A stretch of DNA of 7,480 nt from Pseudomonadota bacterium. GTDB lineage: Bacteria; Pseudomonadota; Alphaproteobacteria; Rhizobiales; Devosiaceae. The notes below the pieces were generated by a model. The model did no database searches, was not told where the DNA came from, and saw nothing but the letters and a program-made list of their open reading frames with translations. The position numbers were made by a program, and so were the translations under genes. Location of the stretch: contig JAEYTN010000400.1 of assembly GCA_023433985.1 (NCBI GenBank), forward strand, positions 1 to 7,480, read 5' to 3'. This document shows positions 7,480 through 7,480 of this stretch, in pieces; positions within the stretch are counted from its first letter, which is position 1, and each line of letters opens with the position of its first letter.

Positions 7480-7480
7480 C

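Overview
The window is GC-rich and tightly packed. It holds one complete ABC-importer operon of the peptide/opine/nickel (Dpp/Opp) class on the + strand, followed by a co-transcribed gene for a class I glutamine-amidotransferase-like (BPL_N-type) protein of unknown function. High GC, a Tat-type signal on the binding protein, frequent TTG/GTG starts and ATGA stop/start overlaps fit an alphaproteobacterium (Hyphomicrobiales or Rhodospirillales-like). This is an inference from style; no taxonomic marker is present.

Layout. At 1-79 (- strand) the first 26 codons of a divergent gene run off the left edge. Positions 80-367 form the divergent intergenic region. It contains a sigma70-like promoter candidate (189-218), a GntR/FadR-type palindrome ATTGT-CAT-ACAAT (223-235), an imperfect inverted repeat (165-185), a pair of CCGATAG repeats one helical turn apart (101-118) and a GC palindrome in the presumed leader (279-293). 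The operon follows: family 5 solute-binding protein (about 368-1972), DppB-type permease (2006-2953), DppC-type permease (2950-3801), DppD-type ATPase (3798-4769), DppF-type ATPase (4747-5772), and the BPL_N/GATase1-like protein (5769-7475). A Shine-Dalgarno sequence after the last stop suggests the operon continues beyond the window.

How the genes work together. The binding protein captures a ligand in the periplasm and delivers it to the DppB/DppC pore, and the two ATPases drive import. All the conserved ATPase motifs are present, so the transporter looks functional. The sixth gene is translationally coupled to the second ATPase and keeps a Cys-His-Glu triad (C176, H323, E325). It is therefore a good candidate for a cytoplasmic enzyme acting on the imported compound, possibly an amide or peptide. 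Substrate and reaction cannot be read from the sequence. This gene, with its extra N-terminal and C-terminal domains, is the least explained part of the window.
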